Shown here in pieces: positions 23,580 through 33,289 of a stretch of DNA of 64,000 nucleotides. Each line of letters opens with the position of its first letter. Positions within the stretch are counted from its first letter, which is position 1. Where the stretch lies: NCBI GenBank assembly GCA_028753945.1, contig JAPNXP010000005.1:2046001-2110000 (forward strand). Direction: 5' to 3'. The stretch comes from Hexactinellida sp. DTS-2022. Lineage: Eukaryota > Porifera > Hexactinellida. Under the pieces are notes generated by a model. That model worked only from the letters and a program-made list of their open reading frames with translations, was not told the origin of the DNA and made no database searches. A program made the position numbers and the translations under genes.

Positions 23580-24240
23580 TATATCCATCTGATTTGAATT
23601 CTCCATATATTAAAACATAAGTATAGCAATTAGTAAAAGAATTGGATAATTATATCAAAAGTTATACGAGTTTGAAGTGAGATGGTGCTTCAACATTTTG
23701 AAAAATGTTTGGATAATCAACAGATAAGGGTAATTTTGTGACGTCATAAATCAAAAAGCACTCTACCCATTGGTCTAAGATTTTGAGGAAAGTCTAGACT
23801 TGCTAGTAGCTTGTTACACAGCAATTTACAGACAAATCGATTGATAGTGGTGAAATGACTTGTTGATTTGACATGGAATTCCTCTTTATTCATTTTCAAA
23901 ATTTATTAATAAAAGGGAGTTTGGGCGGTTCTGGACGCACAGGGGTATTTTCAGCGGTGTAAGTGGAAATAGGAAAACTATTCCAGAGAGACTCAAATGA
24001 AGTATTATTGATATATAGGTTATCAGTAGCTGCAAACTAGCAAAATGTTGTACGTATTTAGTCTCTTAAAACGTTGTTCTAGTCGTTTAAGGATAATTCT
24101 TTTAAATGTAATATTTTCTAGGTTTGTTAACAAATATTATTGTTCACCCATCATTATTGATTATATTTCTTGAACATTTAATAATTTTTAAAAATTCCAA
24201 TCCTAATAGCTTAAGTAATTATATATTAGCCTATTAGGTG

Positions 24241-24833
24241 CAGGCTTGTCAAAAGGTCAGGTCATGACCTGACCTGACATGACCTGAACCTAATCTTGCA
24301 TGATTTTGACCTGACCTGACCTGACCTGACCTGAACTTTTTTGACCTGGGTTGACCTGAAAATGACCTGAAATTGACCTGAAATTGACCTGAAATTCAGG
24401 GCTTTTCATTTGATTGACTCGATGACTCGCGAGTCACCACGAGTCATTGAGTCAGACTCGAATCACTGAATTTTGTCACGAGTCAATTGACTCGGTGACT
24501 CGAGTCACTCAATTTTGTCACGAGTCAGATTTCTCGGTGACGCGAGTCAGTTGACTCGGTGACTCATGAAAGCCCTGCTGAAATTGACCTGAAATTACCT
24601 GAAATTGACCTGAAATGACCTGAAAATGACCTGAAATTGACCTGAAATTGACCTGAAATGACCTGAAATTGACCTGAAATGACCTGAAATTGACCTGAGA
24701 ATGTGAAAGACCTGACCTGACCTGACCTGTATGAATTTTTTTCCACCAAGACCTGACCTGACCTGACCGTAAATATTGTATATAAGACCTGACCTGACCT
24801 GACCTGACAATTCGGGACCTTTTGACAAGCCTG
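24241..24833. mobile_element. hAT MITE packed with AGGTCA half-sites, TSD ATTAGGTG
   Basis: Ends CAGGCTTGTCAAAAGGTC on both sides; perfect 8-bp duplication ATTAGGTG (24233-24240 and 24834-24841). The interior is almost entirely TGACCT/AGGTCA words, either as continuous 5-bp steps (TGACCTGACCTGACCT) or as direct repeats separated by GAAAT (5 bp) or GAAA (4 bp), especially 24586-24700. Another hAT MITE is nested at 24397-24577. A second copy is at 52980-53594. Confidence 0.93.
24397..24577. mobile_element. Nested hAT MITE of GACTCG words, TSD CTGAAATT
   Basis: Ends CAGGGCTTTTCAT on both sides, 181 bp, perfect duplication CTGAAATT (24389-24396 and 24578-24585), which is part of the word array of the host MITE. 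The interior is an array of TGACTCG/CGAGTCA words, including one TGAGTCA and one TGACTCA that match the AP-1 consensus. Confidence 0.92.
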
Positions 24834-26165
24834 ATTAGGTGACCCATGTCGCGTTTATCACACATTTACAAACCTTTTATTTGAATATTACATTTGCTAG
24901 GTTTTAAAGCTTGCAGAATTCAGTTATGGCAATATGTCGAAAAAGTAGTATATTTTCACTAATTTGCCTATAGTACTGCTCGACACAGTAGGAATCTAAG
25001 TGGAAATAGGATAAAAATTTCATCCTCTTGACACTTGAATTCGTGGTTTCCACTGAATTCAGAATGTAAATAACCAAGTATTGCATAATTTCATTCTGAT
25101 CTAAGAAATCTTTTGGTTGTTATGACTATTCAAAGTTTTAGATTTTTGACAATTGGAATTTCAATTTTGCGATTAAAGAAAGTTACTATGCTTAATTGCA
25201 GATTTTGAGAACACTGTTCTTGAGAATAACTTTGCTTTTGAATATTCTGATAAACATGGTTTAATTATATATATTCGATATCGTAATAATATCTCAGTAT
25301 AAATTGATTATGGGATGTCCGGATGTGGCTAACTAAAATATACCTTTCGGACAATAAATTATTGCTTAGTCCCCCTCTTTCAAGGTTATGGGAAATATCG
25401 TTTCCAGGCCCCGGCGGGTTTTTTAGTGTTCTTAAAATAAAGTAGACAAAGTTAGCGTCAATATAAACAAAATTCCAGATGCGCCCAAATTTGCCCACAT
25501 AAATTTTCTTTTAATATTATTTAATTTATTAAGATAAGTAATTCAAGTACAAATTATACTCCTTCAATTAGAATTATTTCGTATGTATAACAAGGAGCTT
25601 TTGAATTTCTTAACTCGAATCCATTGAGTTATGGATTACGATGAATTAGAATCTGACTAATATCAAACAATTCGTTGTCAATTTGTTGAATTAAAGTTTA
25701 GCAGATGAACTGTCGGCAAATCAGTGGAAACATACTTTTACATACTGAGATCTCAACAATATTGTCAAAACTGGGTTCTACTAGCTTTAAAACCTAGGTG
25801 ATGTAATATTCTTATAAAAAGTTTCTAAATGCGCATAGAGGCGCGACGTGGGTCACTTATTAACTTTGGACCATATTATTAGGATTTTTGAAAAAAATAT
25901 ACCTTGTTCAAGAAATATATTCAATAATCATGGGTGAACACTAAAAATTGTATTAACAAACCAAAAACATAATTTATGACATAATTAACATGAGTTATGT
26001 AGAACTCCGTTTAATAGACTACGTACATCATTTTTATAATGCTATTCAGTTTGCAGCTACCGATAACCTATACGTGTGTCAATAATACTTCATTTACGGT
26101 CTATCTAGCATAGTTTTCCTATTTTCACTTACACTCCTAAAATGCCCACTGTGAGCTCCCTCCTT

Positions 26166-26621
26166 CACTTTAATTCATCAAATTAATCCCGAATTGTTTG
26201 ATATTGGTCAGATCACAAAGATGGTAATCCATAAATTACTTGATGATTATCTCAAAGATTATCAATTTATAAATTCAAGAGCTTCTCTATTGTTCATAAT
26301 GCTATATATTTAATGATAAATAATTATAATTAGTAAAGTTGTTTATCAATTTTTGTAAAATAAAGTAGTTGGTTCCCCTCTGTGCGCCTTTAAATGACAG
26401 TTTATTTTGATGAGTAATATATAATCTGCGTCCTGAAACAATAAAAACGCCTGCCCACGCCTGGAGACTTTTAATTCCATCACTTCGTAAGTATTTAACC
26501 AAACTAAAAATTATTGTCCAATTCATTAAGAAATAATATAGCCGCAGGGCTAATGTATTATTTTGGGATAGTATCCAGTATAACATTATACTATCTGAAG
26601 GTTGATTTGAATATCATATAG
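26166..26621. other. Unassigned spacer
   Basis: A minus-strand open frame at 26302-26586 is not recognised and has no family-like composition. No repeat ends. Confidence 0.4.
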
Positions 26622-26629
26622 GACAGGGG

Positions 26630-29529
26630 CAGTGGCGGCGCCAGGGCGCCGAAACTGGGGGGGCACCTGGATGGCACAAAGCATTACTAGTGGGGCACCA
26701 ATATTTTTCGGAATACAGTCTACCCACTATGTGTGGCAATGAAAACTTTATTATTACAGACATTTGTAACAACATTTTGATCTAATTTATATTTTTATGA
26801 AATTAGTTATATAAGAGCGATTCTACGATTTGCTAGTTTTGCGAAGTCATCCACTATGTCCTCCATATTGATATGGGACGATCTTTCTCGGTTTATTGAC
26901 AAAGTTGCAAGGTCTCCCAGTCTGTCATCATCCATCACACTGCGTGAATACGTCTTGACACGTTTCATACAAGAAAATGATCTCTCATTTTCTGCTGTCG
27001 TTACAGGTATTACGGCAGCAATAAGGAAAGCAGTGTACAACTGGGTATAACAAACGCGATGAGGATACACAAATTGCAAAACATCGAGAATAGACATATA
27101 TTCTTGTTTGGTATTGTTGTATTGCTCTTTGAAGACCTCAAGTTCGCTTCTTAACAAGTCCTTACGAATTTCGTAGTGTTCTAGAAAAGGCGTCATTATT
27201 TCAAAATTTAGAAAAAACTTTGACAATGGGTTCATGGCGGTCATGGCTTTCAGGATACATGAAACTTCGTCATCAAAACGAGTATCCAGCTCTTTCACAA
27301 ACTCCCCAATCACTTTGTCAAAAAGCTTGATCTTATAATCTTCTTTAATCCATATACGCTGATTTGAATCTTCTCTGCATCTTCTACGGCGGCGTTCAAT
27401 TGGTGGTGCAATGTCGTGCTTTGTAATTAGTTGAACAACACGTATCCATACTTCTTCGAATAAGTCTTCTCTCATTAAATTGGCCTTCAGAGCTGCAATG
27501 AGTTCCACAGCTTTGGCCGTGTCCATTTCCTTGCTTTGGAGGTAGTTCGCGGTCATACTTGACTTACGGAGTATATCTTGAAATAGGACCAGGTTTACAA
27601 TAAAATCCGTGTCGACGAATCCCACAATGACTTCTGCAGCTGCTCTTCTGTCGGGGTTATTGTCTTCAGCAAAGAATTCAACACAATCGATGATGCTACC
27701 TAAAGTGGCAATAACTGCGTCACAGGCCTCTGCTTGGGAACACCAGCGCGTTTTTGACAACGATTTCAACTCTTTCATACGCAGAGCATCAGCTTCTTGA
27801 ACATTTTCCCTGAGTCGATGTTGTGTTTGAACAAATCGATCATGCGGTACCGTAGCTGAGAAAAACTTATGCAACGTGGCCAACTGATCGAAGAAGGCAA
27901 CAGCTTTGGGAATTGAGAATACACTGCTCAGAACTACTAGGTTGAGTCTATGAGCGTAACAGTGCACATATATCGCCTTGGGGCACACTTCAGCACGCAT
28001 GAGGGACTGGACTCCTCTCTTTCTCCCGCTCATCACAGCCGCCCCGTCGTAACATTGTGCAACTAAATGAGACTTACTGTCTACTTCCATACCATTCAGT
28101 ATCGCCTTCAATGTGTTTTTTATTGATTCAGCGTCAAGACCTTCTGCACGAACGAAATTGTAGAAATCTTCATGCAAAAGCCCTTTGTCAGAATATCGCA
28201 GAGAGACGGATATTTGTTCATCCTTGCCGCAATCCTTAGATTCATCACACATTAGAGAAAAATATTTAGCGTTCTTTAACGAAAGTAACATATCGTCACG
28301 AACAGACTTGGCAAGCAGGGTGAGAATGGTATCTTGGATGTCGTGATGAACATATTGAGCGTTTTTTGGTCCTTGGAGCTTCGAAAGAATAATAGAATCA
28401 TGTATTGCGTATGAGGACAGGATCTCCAAAAAATTTCCTCTGTTTCGGGCTCCACAGTTAAAACCTTGCTCAACATATTCGCCTTCTGAGTCTACCATGC
28501 GTCCTTCTCTATGTCCACGAAATCCCAAGTCTTGAACGCTACAGGTTAAAATGACCTGTGACACTGTCTTTATGAAATGGCGATTTTCTAGGATATCCCT
28601 CCTACTTACGATATTAATTTTCGCCAAAATGCTTCCACTCTTGGCCGCTTCACAAAAACTGGTCCATTTTTGACAGGCCTCGAGGTGATGAACCGACATT
28701 TCGTGTCCTTTCAGTCCTTTCTCGTTGTTCATTGCTGATTTCCAATTTGAAAACCCCAAAGTTGTCCATGTGGAACTAGTATTAAAGTTTTGAAAAGCAC
28801 GACAACAATAACAAAATGCAGAATCGGCGATCTGTGAATATTCCAACCAAGGTCGCCCAGCAAACCAATCTTTAGAGAAACCACGCTGCTTTGAACCAAA
28901 GCTTTTCTTAGGGTACGTTTTGAGTTTTGGTTGCACAGGATCGTCAGCAAGATTTCGGGCTAGATCTGAGACACCCTCAATGGTAGGGAAGTCGGTTACT
29001 TTTTCAATATTATTTCTTCCATCTTCCGGTCCCGCCCCATCGTAATGTTTGCGTTTGGCAGGGGGTTCATCCGAACCAGGGTTGAAAAACGTTTTTTTCA
29101 TAATGCGAATTAAATAAGATATGTAAGTATAAATGGCTTACTCGATTACAACTACGTGTATATACTTATGTTATTTTCTTGCACTGAAATATTGGTGTAA
29201 ATTATTGAATTAGATAAACCAGTTTTGGGATGTAATAGAAGCCTAGATATTGACAACTCAAAGAAGAACAATGGAATAGTATGTTTTTAACGTGTTGAGC
29301 TAATGATTATTAATTTTCGGCACTATTAAAGGCATAGATATTTGAGTACTATAGTTCAGACAGCACAGTAGTAGGTAGGTAGTAATAAATAGTAAAAGGT
29401 GCGGATGCATGGACAAATTAATGACGAATGTGTCCCTGACGGAAATTGGTGCCCCCCCCTATAGGGGGGGCACAGCTTATTTCAAGGGGGGCACGTGCCC
29501 CCCCTTGCCCCCCCCTGGCGCCGCCACTG
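26630..29529 (-). mobile_element. Complete 2.9-kb hAT transposon, TSD GACAGGGG
   Basis: Perfect 17-bp ends CAGTGGCGGCGCCAGGG at both sides and a perfect 8-bp target duplication GACAGGGG (26622-26629 and 29530-29537). Subterminal GGGGGGCAC words occur at both ends (26655-26700; 29445-29515), the kind of repeat a hAT transposase binds. It contains one unbroken transposase gene with about 430 bp of upstream DNA and 180 bp of downstream DNA inside the element. The target lies at the terminus of an older hAT. Confidence 0.95.
26807..29101 (-). CDS. hAT transposase, TTF-zinc-finger/DUF4371 type, 764 residues, intact
   Basis: Cuts out and reinserts the element as a dimeric DDE nuclease in the nucleus. 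Residues about 70-150: TTF-type zinc finger (DWFAGRPWLEY, FCYCCRAF, GFSNWK, then H133 and H138-H139 among the candidate ligands). Residues about 160-390: DUF4371/RNase-H-like core with the first Asp in LMCDESKD (D286) and the second in CYDGAAVMSG (D352), then the CxxH-like HCYAHRLNL (380-388) and KTRWCSQ (450-455). The hAT C-terminal dimerisation region ends with the TTAENERSFS motif (about 701-710), which carries the catalytic Glu. All key motifs are present and no frameshift or stop is visible, so activity is possible. Start chosen at the first ATG; the Lys/Arg/Pro-rich start (PPAKRKHY) could be a nuclear signal. Length fits ZMYM-like/TTF hAT proteins. Confidence 0.95.
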   Translation of the reverse strand: MKKTFFNPGSDEPPAKRKHYDGAGPEDGRNNIEKVTDFPTIEGVSDLARNLADDPVQPKLKTYPKKSFGSKQRGFSKDWFAGRPWLEYSQIADSAFCYCCRAFQNFNTSSTWTTLGFSNWKSAMNNEKGLKGHEMSVHHLEACQKWTSFCEAAKSGSILAKINIVSRRDILENRHFIKTVSQVILTCSVQDLGFRGHREGRMVDSEGEYVEQGFNCGARNRGNFLEILSSYAIHDSIILSKLQGPKNAQYVHHDIQDTILTLLAKSVRDDMLLSLKNAKYFSLMCDESKDCGKDEQISVSLRYSDKGLLHEDFYNFVRAEGLDAESIKNTLKAILNGMEVDSKSHLVAQCYDGAAVMSGRKRGVQSLMRAEVCPKAIYVHCYAHRLNLVVLSSVFSIPKAVAFFDQLATLHKFFSATVPHDRFVQTQHRLRENVQEADALRMKELKSLSKTRWCSQAEACDAVIATLGSIIDCVEFFAEDNNPDRRAAAEVIVGFVDTDFIVNLVLFQDILRKSSMTANYLQSKEMDTAKAVELIAALKANLMREDLFEEVWIRVVQLITKHDIAPPIERRRRRCREDSNQRIWIKEDYKIKLFDKVIGEFVKELDTRFDDEVSCILKAMTAMNPLSKFFLNFEIMTPFLEHYEIRKDLLRSELEVFKEQYNNTKQEYMSILDVLQFVYPHRVCYTQLYTAFLIAAVIPVTTAENERSFSCMKRVKTYSRSVMDDDRLGDLATLSINRERSSHINMEDIVDDFAKLANRRIALI

Positions 29530-29531
29530 GA

Positions 29532-30480
29532 CAGGGGTGGGAAAACTTTAGGTCGCGGGCCAAAATGGATAAATGTCAGAATCTTTCGGGCCTGAGAGTC
29601 TACATTTCCTATTTAACACATTTTTTATTTTATTTGCAGTAGCATTAATGGGAAATATACTATGACACTGAGGAAGTATATACTAATTTATTGACATATT
29701 AGCAAGTATTAAGAACTAGTGGGAGTTGTGCAGTTGATCCTGCATTTTTATTAGTTTATTAAAATTTATTTCTCTGGCTAAAGTAGTATACACATAAGCT
29801 CAGAAAGGTGTTCAAATTCTGATCTTGACTTATTTTTGATAAACTTCATTCTGGAGAATGCTTACTCACAGACATAAATTGAACCAAACAAAACCATGTC
29901 CTTACGAGCCAGAGTTTCTAAGTTTGGAAAATTTCCATCATTCAGGGTTGCATGAAAACATGGGAGTGACATCTGAAATTTAACCCTGAGTAAACGTCAC
30001 CTGAAAATCTATAATTTCCATTTGCAGATCAGTTTTGTATTCGCTCCGCTTCAACTGAAAAAGGTCTGGAAACGACTGATATATTGACTATCAGAAGATC
30101 TAAGTCTCTAAATGCAGATCTTGTAACTTGGACGCATAGTATTCCAACTTATTACGTGAAACTCCTGTCTGTTTGAGTGTGGGCATATGACTACAATTTC
30201 CTTCCTTCATTCCTTCATAAATGAGCAGTAATTTGGTTTTAAAGGCCATCACTTTAGGTTCAAAGGATACGTTCTGGGGCGATCGTTTTTTGCACACGGT
30301 TCGACAACATGGCTTCTGACTTCTTTAGCTTCAAAAAGGCCCGAGATATTTCATCTGATTGTAGTACCATATATTTTCTTGTCTTTCTGGATATTTCTTA
30401 CTAAAACAAGTCGCCCTTTTCGAGCTCCGATCTAAATAAACAAAAGCCATTTCGAAAATATTTGCTGGGCTCATTTATTA
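29532..30480 (-). pseudogene. Older hAT relic, GTF2IRD2-like transposase
   Basis: The end CAGGGGTGGGAAAACTTTAG starts at 29532, a common hAT terminus. On the minus strand, frames broken by stops read an N-terminal KYPERQEN block, then FKTKLLLIYEGM and KLEYYASKLQDLH (30297-30100), FPDLFQLKRSEYKTDLQ (near 30040), and GSIYVCE followed by a stop and AFSRMKFIKNKSRS (near 29850). This order matches the hAT-derived GTF2IRD2/ZBED5-like transposases. Only pieces remain; the far end was not located. Confidence 0.75.
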
Positions 30481-30767
30481 CCTTAAGATGAAACATAATA
30501 TGGTGTCAAGTTGGTTACCATCGCAATAATATCTATGAATTAGTGATATGTATTTAAGATTTACCTATAATCCTTCACTTTTCTGTCATAAAAACTCTTC
30601 TGTCTGAATTGCTCAATCTTTATATTCATTCGAGCTTCAATTTCATTTTGGGTACGAATATTCGTAATTAATTTGTTGTTTCATCGACAGATTCTATGGG
30701 CACATCGAATGGACAATGAGATTCAGCTAGGGAAGTATCTTCATCAAAGAGTAAGTTTTCCGAATTG

Positions 30768-32970
30768 TCATGCACGCTGGTGGTAATTGGTTAACTTTAT
30801 TAAGTGTGTCGGGTCGCATTTCCGCCCAAACATCAATTCGAATGCCGAGAATCCTGTTGACCTTTTCATCTTAGTGTTTGCAGAAAAGGATGCAAGAGGT
30901 AATTTCATTAGCCAGGTACCATCAGAGTCCAGGCGTAATTTCTCAATCACTCTATTTCAATGAAACAACATTGCACCACAATTTAATAATGTATACTAGT
31001 ATGTTGTTTGAGCATACCTCTTAAGAATCTTATTATGTGATTCAACCAATCCGTTGCTTTGTGGATGGTATGCAGTGGTGCTTCTATTATCGTAGCCAAG
31101 ATTTAGGTGAAAATCTTTGAATTCCTAAATCGATTCATCCATTAATCGTAAGATTAGTATCATACTTTGTGCAGCAGTAACCAGACATGGGGTCAAGCCC
31201 TTTCAAAAGGGCTTAAGTCCAAGCCCATCCCTAATCAGAAGGGCTTAAGCCCAAGCCCTTTTTCTAAGCCCTTTTTGAAAAAGGGCTTAAGTCCTAGCTC
31301 AAGCCCTTAATAAAGGGCTTAAGTCCGGACTTAAGTCTTTTACTCTAATTATTTAGACATCCATACCGTATTTTATTGAATAAGTTCCTTGAAAAGAGCT
31401 TGAAAAAGGGCTTGAAGCTCATCTATAAAGGGCTTAAGTCCAAGTCCGGACTTAAGCCCTTTTATTAAAGGAGGACTTAAGTCCGGATTTAAGCCCTCTC
31501 AAAAATGGGCTTAAGTCCAAAGGGCTTAAGCCCTTTGGGGCTTGGCCCCATGCCTGGCAGTAACTGTATGTTGAATTGCTAATATGTATTTACTTTACTC
31601 AACGTCAACAAATATTGATCATAATATCACATAAATGTACGTGCAAACCGCAAAATGTAATAATAAATTGTGGTAACTATCATATTACAGAAATATCAAT
31701 TACTTGACAGATTCTAAATTTTCTACAAAGAAAAAATTACACGTCCAGGGCCGGCTCCACCGGGGGTGTCCTTGGTGTCCGGACACCCACTGCCTCAAGG
31801 AAATGAAGCGATGCCCCCGCTAGACTATACAGTGGACACCTACTACACCCACACCTCATAATACGTGGCGCCGTCAATGTACGTACATATACACGACATA
31901 CTATATTTCGTTTACATTACTTCGTGAAATAATTTCAAGTTTTAAATGATACGAATTAACTTTCCTAATTAAAAAAATGGTTAACAACCAATCAATTACT
32001 GACCTTACTAGTCAATTCCCTGCCTTGATCATGCTGAATGATGGATGGCACACCAAAGGTCAGATAAATATTACGTAACTCAGCTAAGACTTCTGTTGAT
32101 GTTTTTGTCTTGAGTGGACGTGCAACTACAAATTTTGAAAGGTAGCATACTGTTAGGATATGTAAATATCCGAATTCATTTGCGGGCATATTGTTGATCA
32201 GATCGATGCCTTTATGCTGCCAAGGGCCTTGAGGCGGGACGATTGGTTTGAGCTCGCGTTGTGGGTGAGGAGGCTTAGGGGCTGTTTTGGGGCTGATACT
32301 TTACATCCATGGCAAGTCTTACCTATAATATTAGTATATATATTTGTTGAAATAGTACCCTTTACATACTCAATATTTGCCAGCAAACATAAACTGATGT
32401 ATCACATAGGAAATATTACTTGAGCAATTGATGCGCTGTTATTAATTCGAAAAGGTTTTTGTAATATACTATAGATTAATTATATTGTATCATTCTGTTC
32501 AAGAAAATATGGAAAACCCCAGATATACTACGGGTATAAAAATCAGAACAGGAATATAAATGAACAAAATGCACTTACGTATTGTATTATATCATCTGTC
32601 ATTCCAACCCAATAGTATTTATCACGTATTGAGGACATCATTGTTTTCATTCCTGGATGATCTGTATGGTAGAGGTCAAGAAGCTCAGGGATTTTAGACT
32701 TCATTGGGTACTTGAAATGTTCAACTTTCTCCAATCGATTTTCTATTTGCTACAATATAGTTCATAATCTTAAGACCAAAAGATTTAATTAAAACATATA
32801 TTTCGCACCTTGAAAAGTTTTCCGTCCTCGGATATTTGGAAAGAAACTGCTTTTCGACGAAAGTTGTTTCTGGCATATCTCCTTGCTTTAGGAGATTCTT
32901 GCTGAATCTCTAGTGGGAGGTCTCCAGTACGTAAAAAGTTATACGAGTTTTTGTGATCTTCGGGGTTCAT
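30768..32970 (-). pseudogene. Gypsy-type integrase relic with splice-site-like exon ends
   Basis: Minus-strand blocks in order: 32970-32785 (unassigned lead), 32734-32560 with an H2C2 zinc-binding integrase segment (YHTDHPGMK, KYYWVGMT), 32318-31995 with integrase core words (GPWQHKGIDL, VARPLKTKT, IIQHDQGREL), 31170-31010 with TAYHPQSNGLVES holding the catalytic Glu, and 30950-30768 with STGFSAFELMFGRK. The H2C2 block is followed by GTAAGTG and the core block is preceded by ATATTATAG, and the core block ends near AAG-GTCAGT, so it may be a spliced, integrase-derived gene of the KRBA2/GIN type. A one-base frameshift lies near 32270. A hAT MITE sits at 31182-31556, and a sequence starting CAGGGCCGGCTCCACC at 31748 may be another hAT end. 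No LTRs were seen. Confidence 0.7.
31182..31556. mobile_element. hAT MITE of AAGGGCTTAAGTCC words, TSD GCAGTAAC
   Basis: Ends CAGACATGGGGTCAAGCCC and CAGGCATGGGGCCAAGCCC (right end inward), 375 bp, perfect duplication GCAGTAAC (31174-31181 and 31557-31564). The interior is a dense array of AAGGGCTT, TTAAGTCC and their complements, many forming small hairpins. It interrupts the integrase relic. Confidence 0.93.
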
Positions 32971-32993
32971 TTGAAAGAATGGATTACAACTTA

Positions 32994-33254
32994 GCGTATT
33001 TCCCCGAATAAGCGCCCAAGCACTTATTGATTTCGTGGGCCTAAAATTATACTGAAATTTTTGTGGAAAATCCAGAATATACTCTTTAGGTTTATTCTAA
33101 TGGTTTCTACCAACAGTATGCCTACCGAAGTTGCCATAATTTACGGAATAACATTACATGGATCAACTAAAGTGTATAAATCTTATCATACCAATGTCAT
33201 TTTTATTGACCCGGCGCTTATTCAAGCCCCCGGCGCTTATTCGGGGAAATACGG
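32994..33254. mobile_element. TA-flanked MITE, 261 bp
   Basis: Ends GCGTATTTCCCCGAATAAGC and, inward from the right, CCGTATTTCCCCGAATAAGC, flanked by TA. The word GGCGCTTATTC is repeated at the right end. A relative of identical length is at 58384-58644. Confidence 0.88.
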
Positions 33255-33289
33255 TATTTATTATTTTAGTTTTATATTCGGATCTTGTA

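Larger units (their letters stand above)
17867..23885. mobile_element. Large inverted-repeat element, now 6.0 kb with five nested insertions
   Basis: The left arm (17867-18435 plus 19138 to about 19550) is the reverse complement of the right arm (about 20660-20728, 21223-21530, 22781-23083, 23580-23885). Both ends read AGAGGAATTCC going inward. Removing the insertions at 18436-19137, 20102-20258, 20729-21220, 21531-22780 and 23084-23579 leaves about 2.9 kb with arms near 1 kb and a centre near 1 kb. No transposase was seen in the centre. I could not find a convincing target duplication, so the true ends may lie slightly further out. Confidence 0.8.
23915..26165. mobile_element. Second large inverted-repeat element, 2.25 kb
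   Basis: The left arm (about 23915-24240 and 24842-24960) pairs with the right arm (about 25720-26165); shared blocks include GTAAGTGGAAATAGGAAAAC and GAAGTATTATTGA. The hAT MITE at 24241-24833 interrupts the left arm. The centre (24960-25720) contains no recognised gene. Exact ends and target duplication not resolved. It directly adjoins the element ending at 23885. Confidence 0.7.

Noticed and set aside
24518-24865. Repetitive peptides (SGQVRS type) on the minus strand
   Set aside because: Translation of the AGGTCA word array of a MITE; the same artefact appears at 53400-53708.
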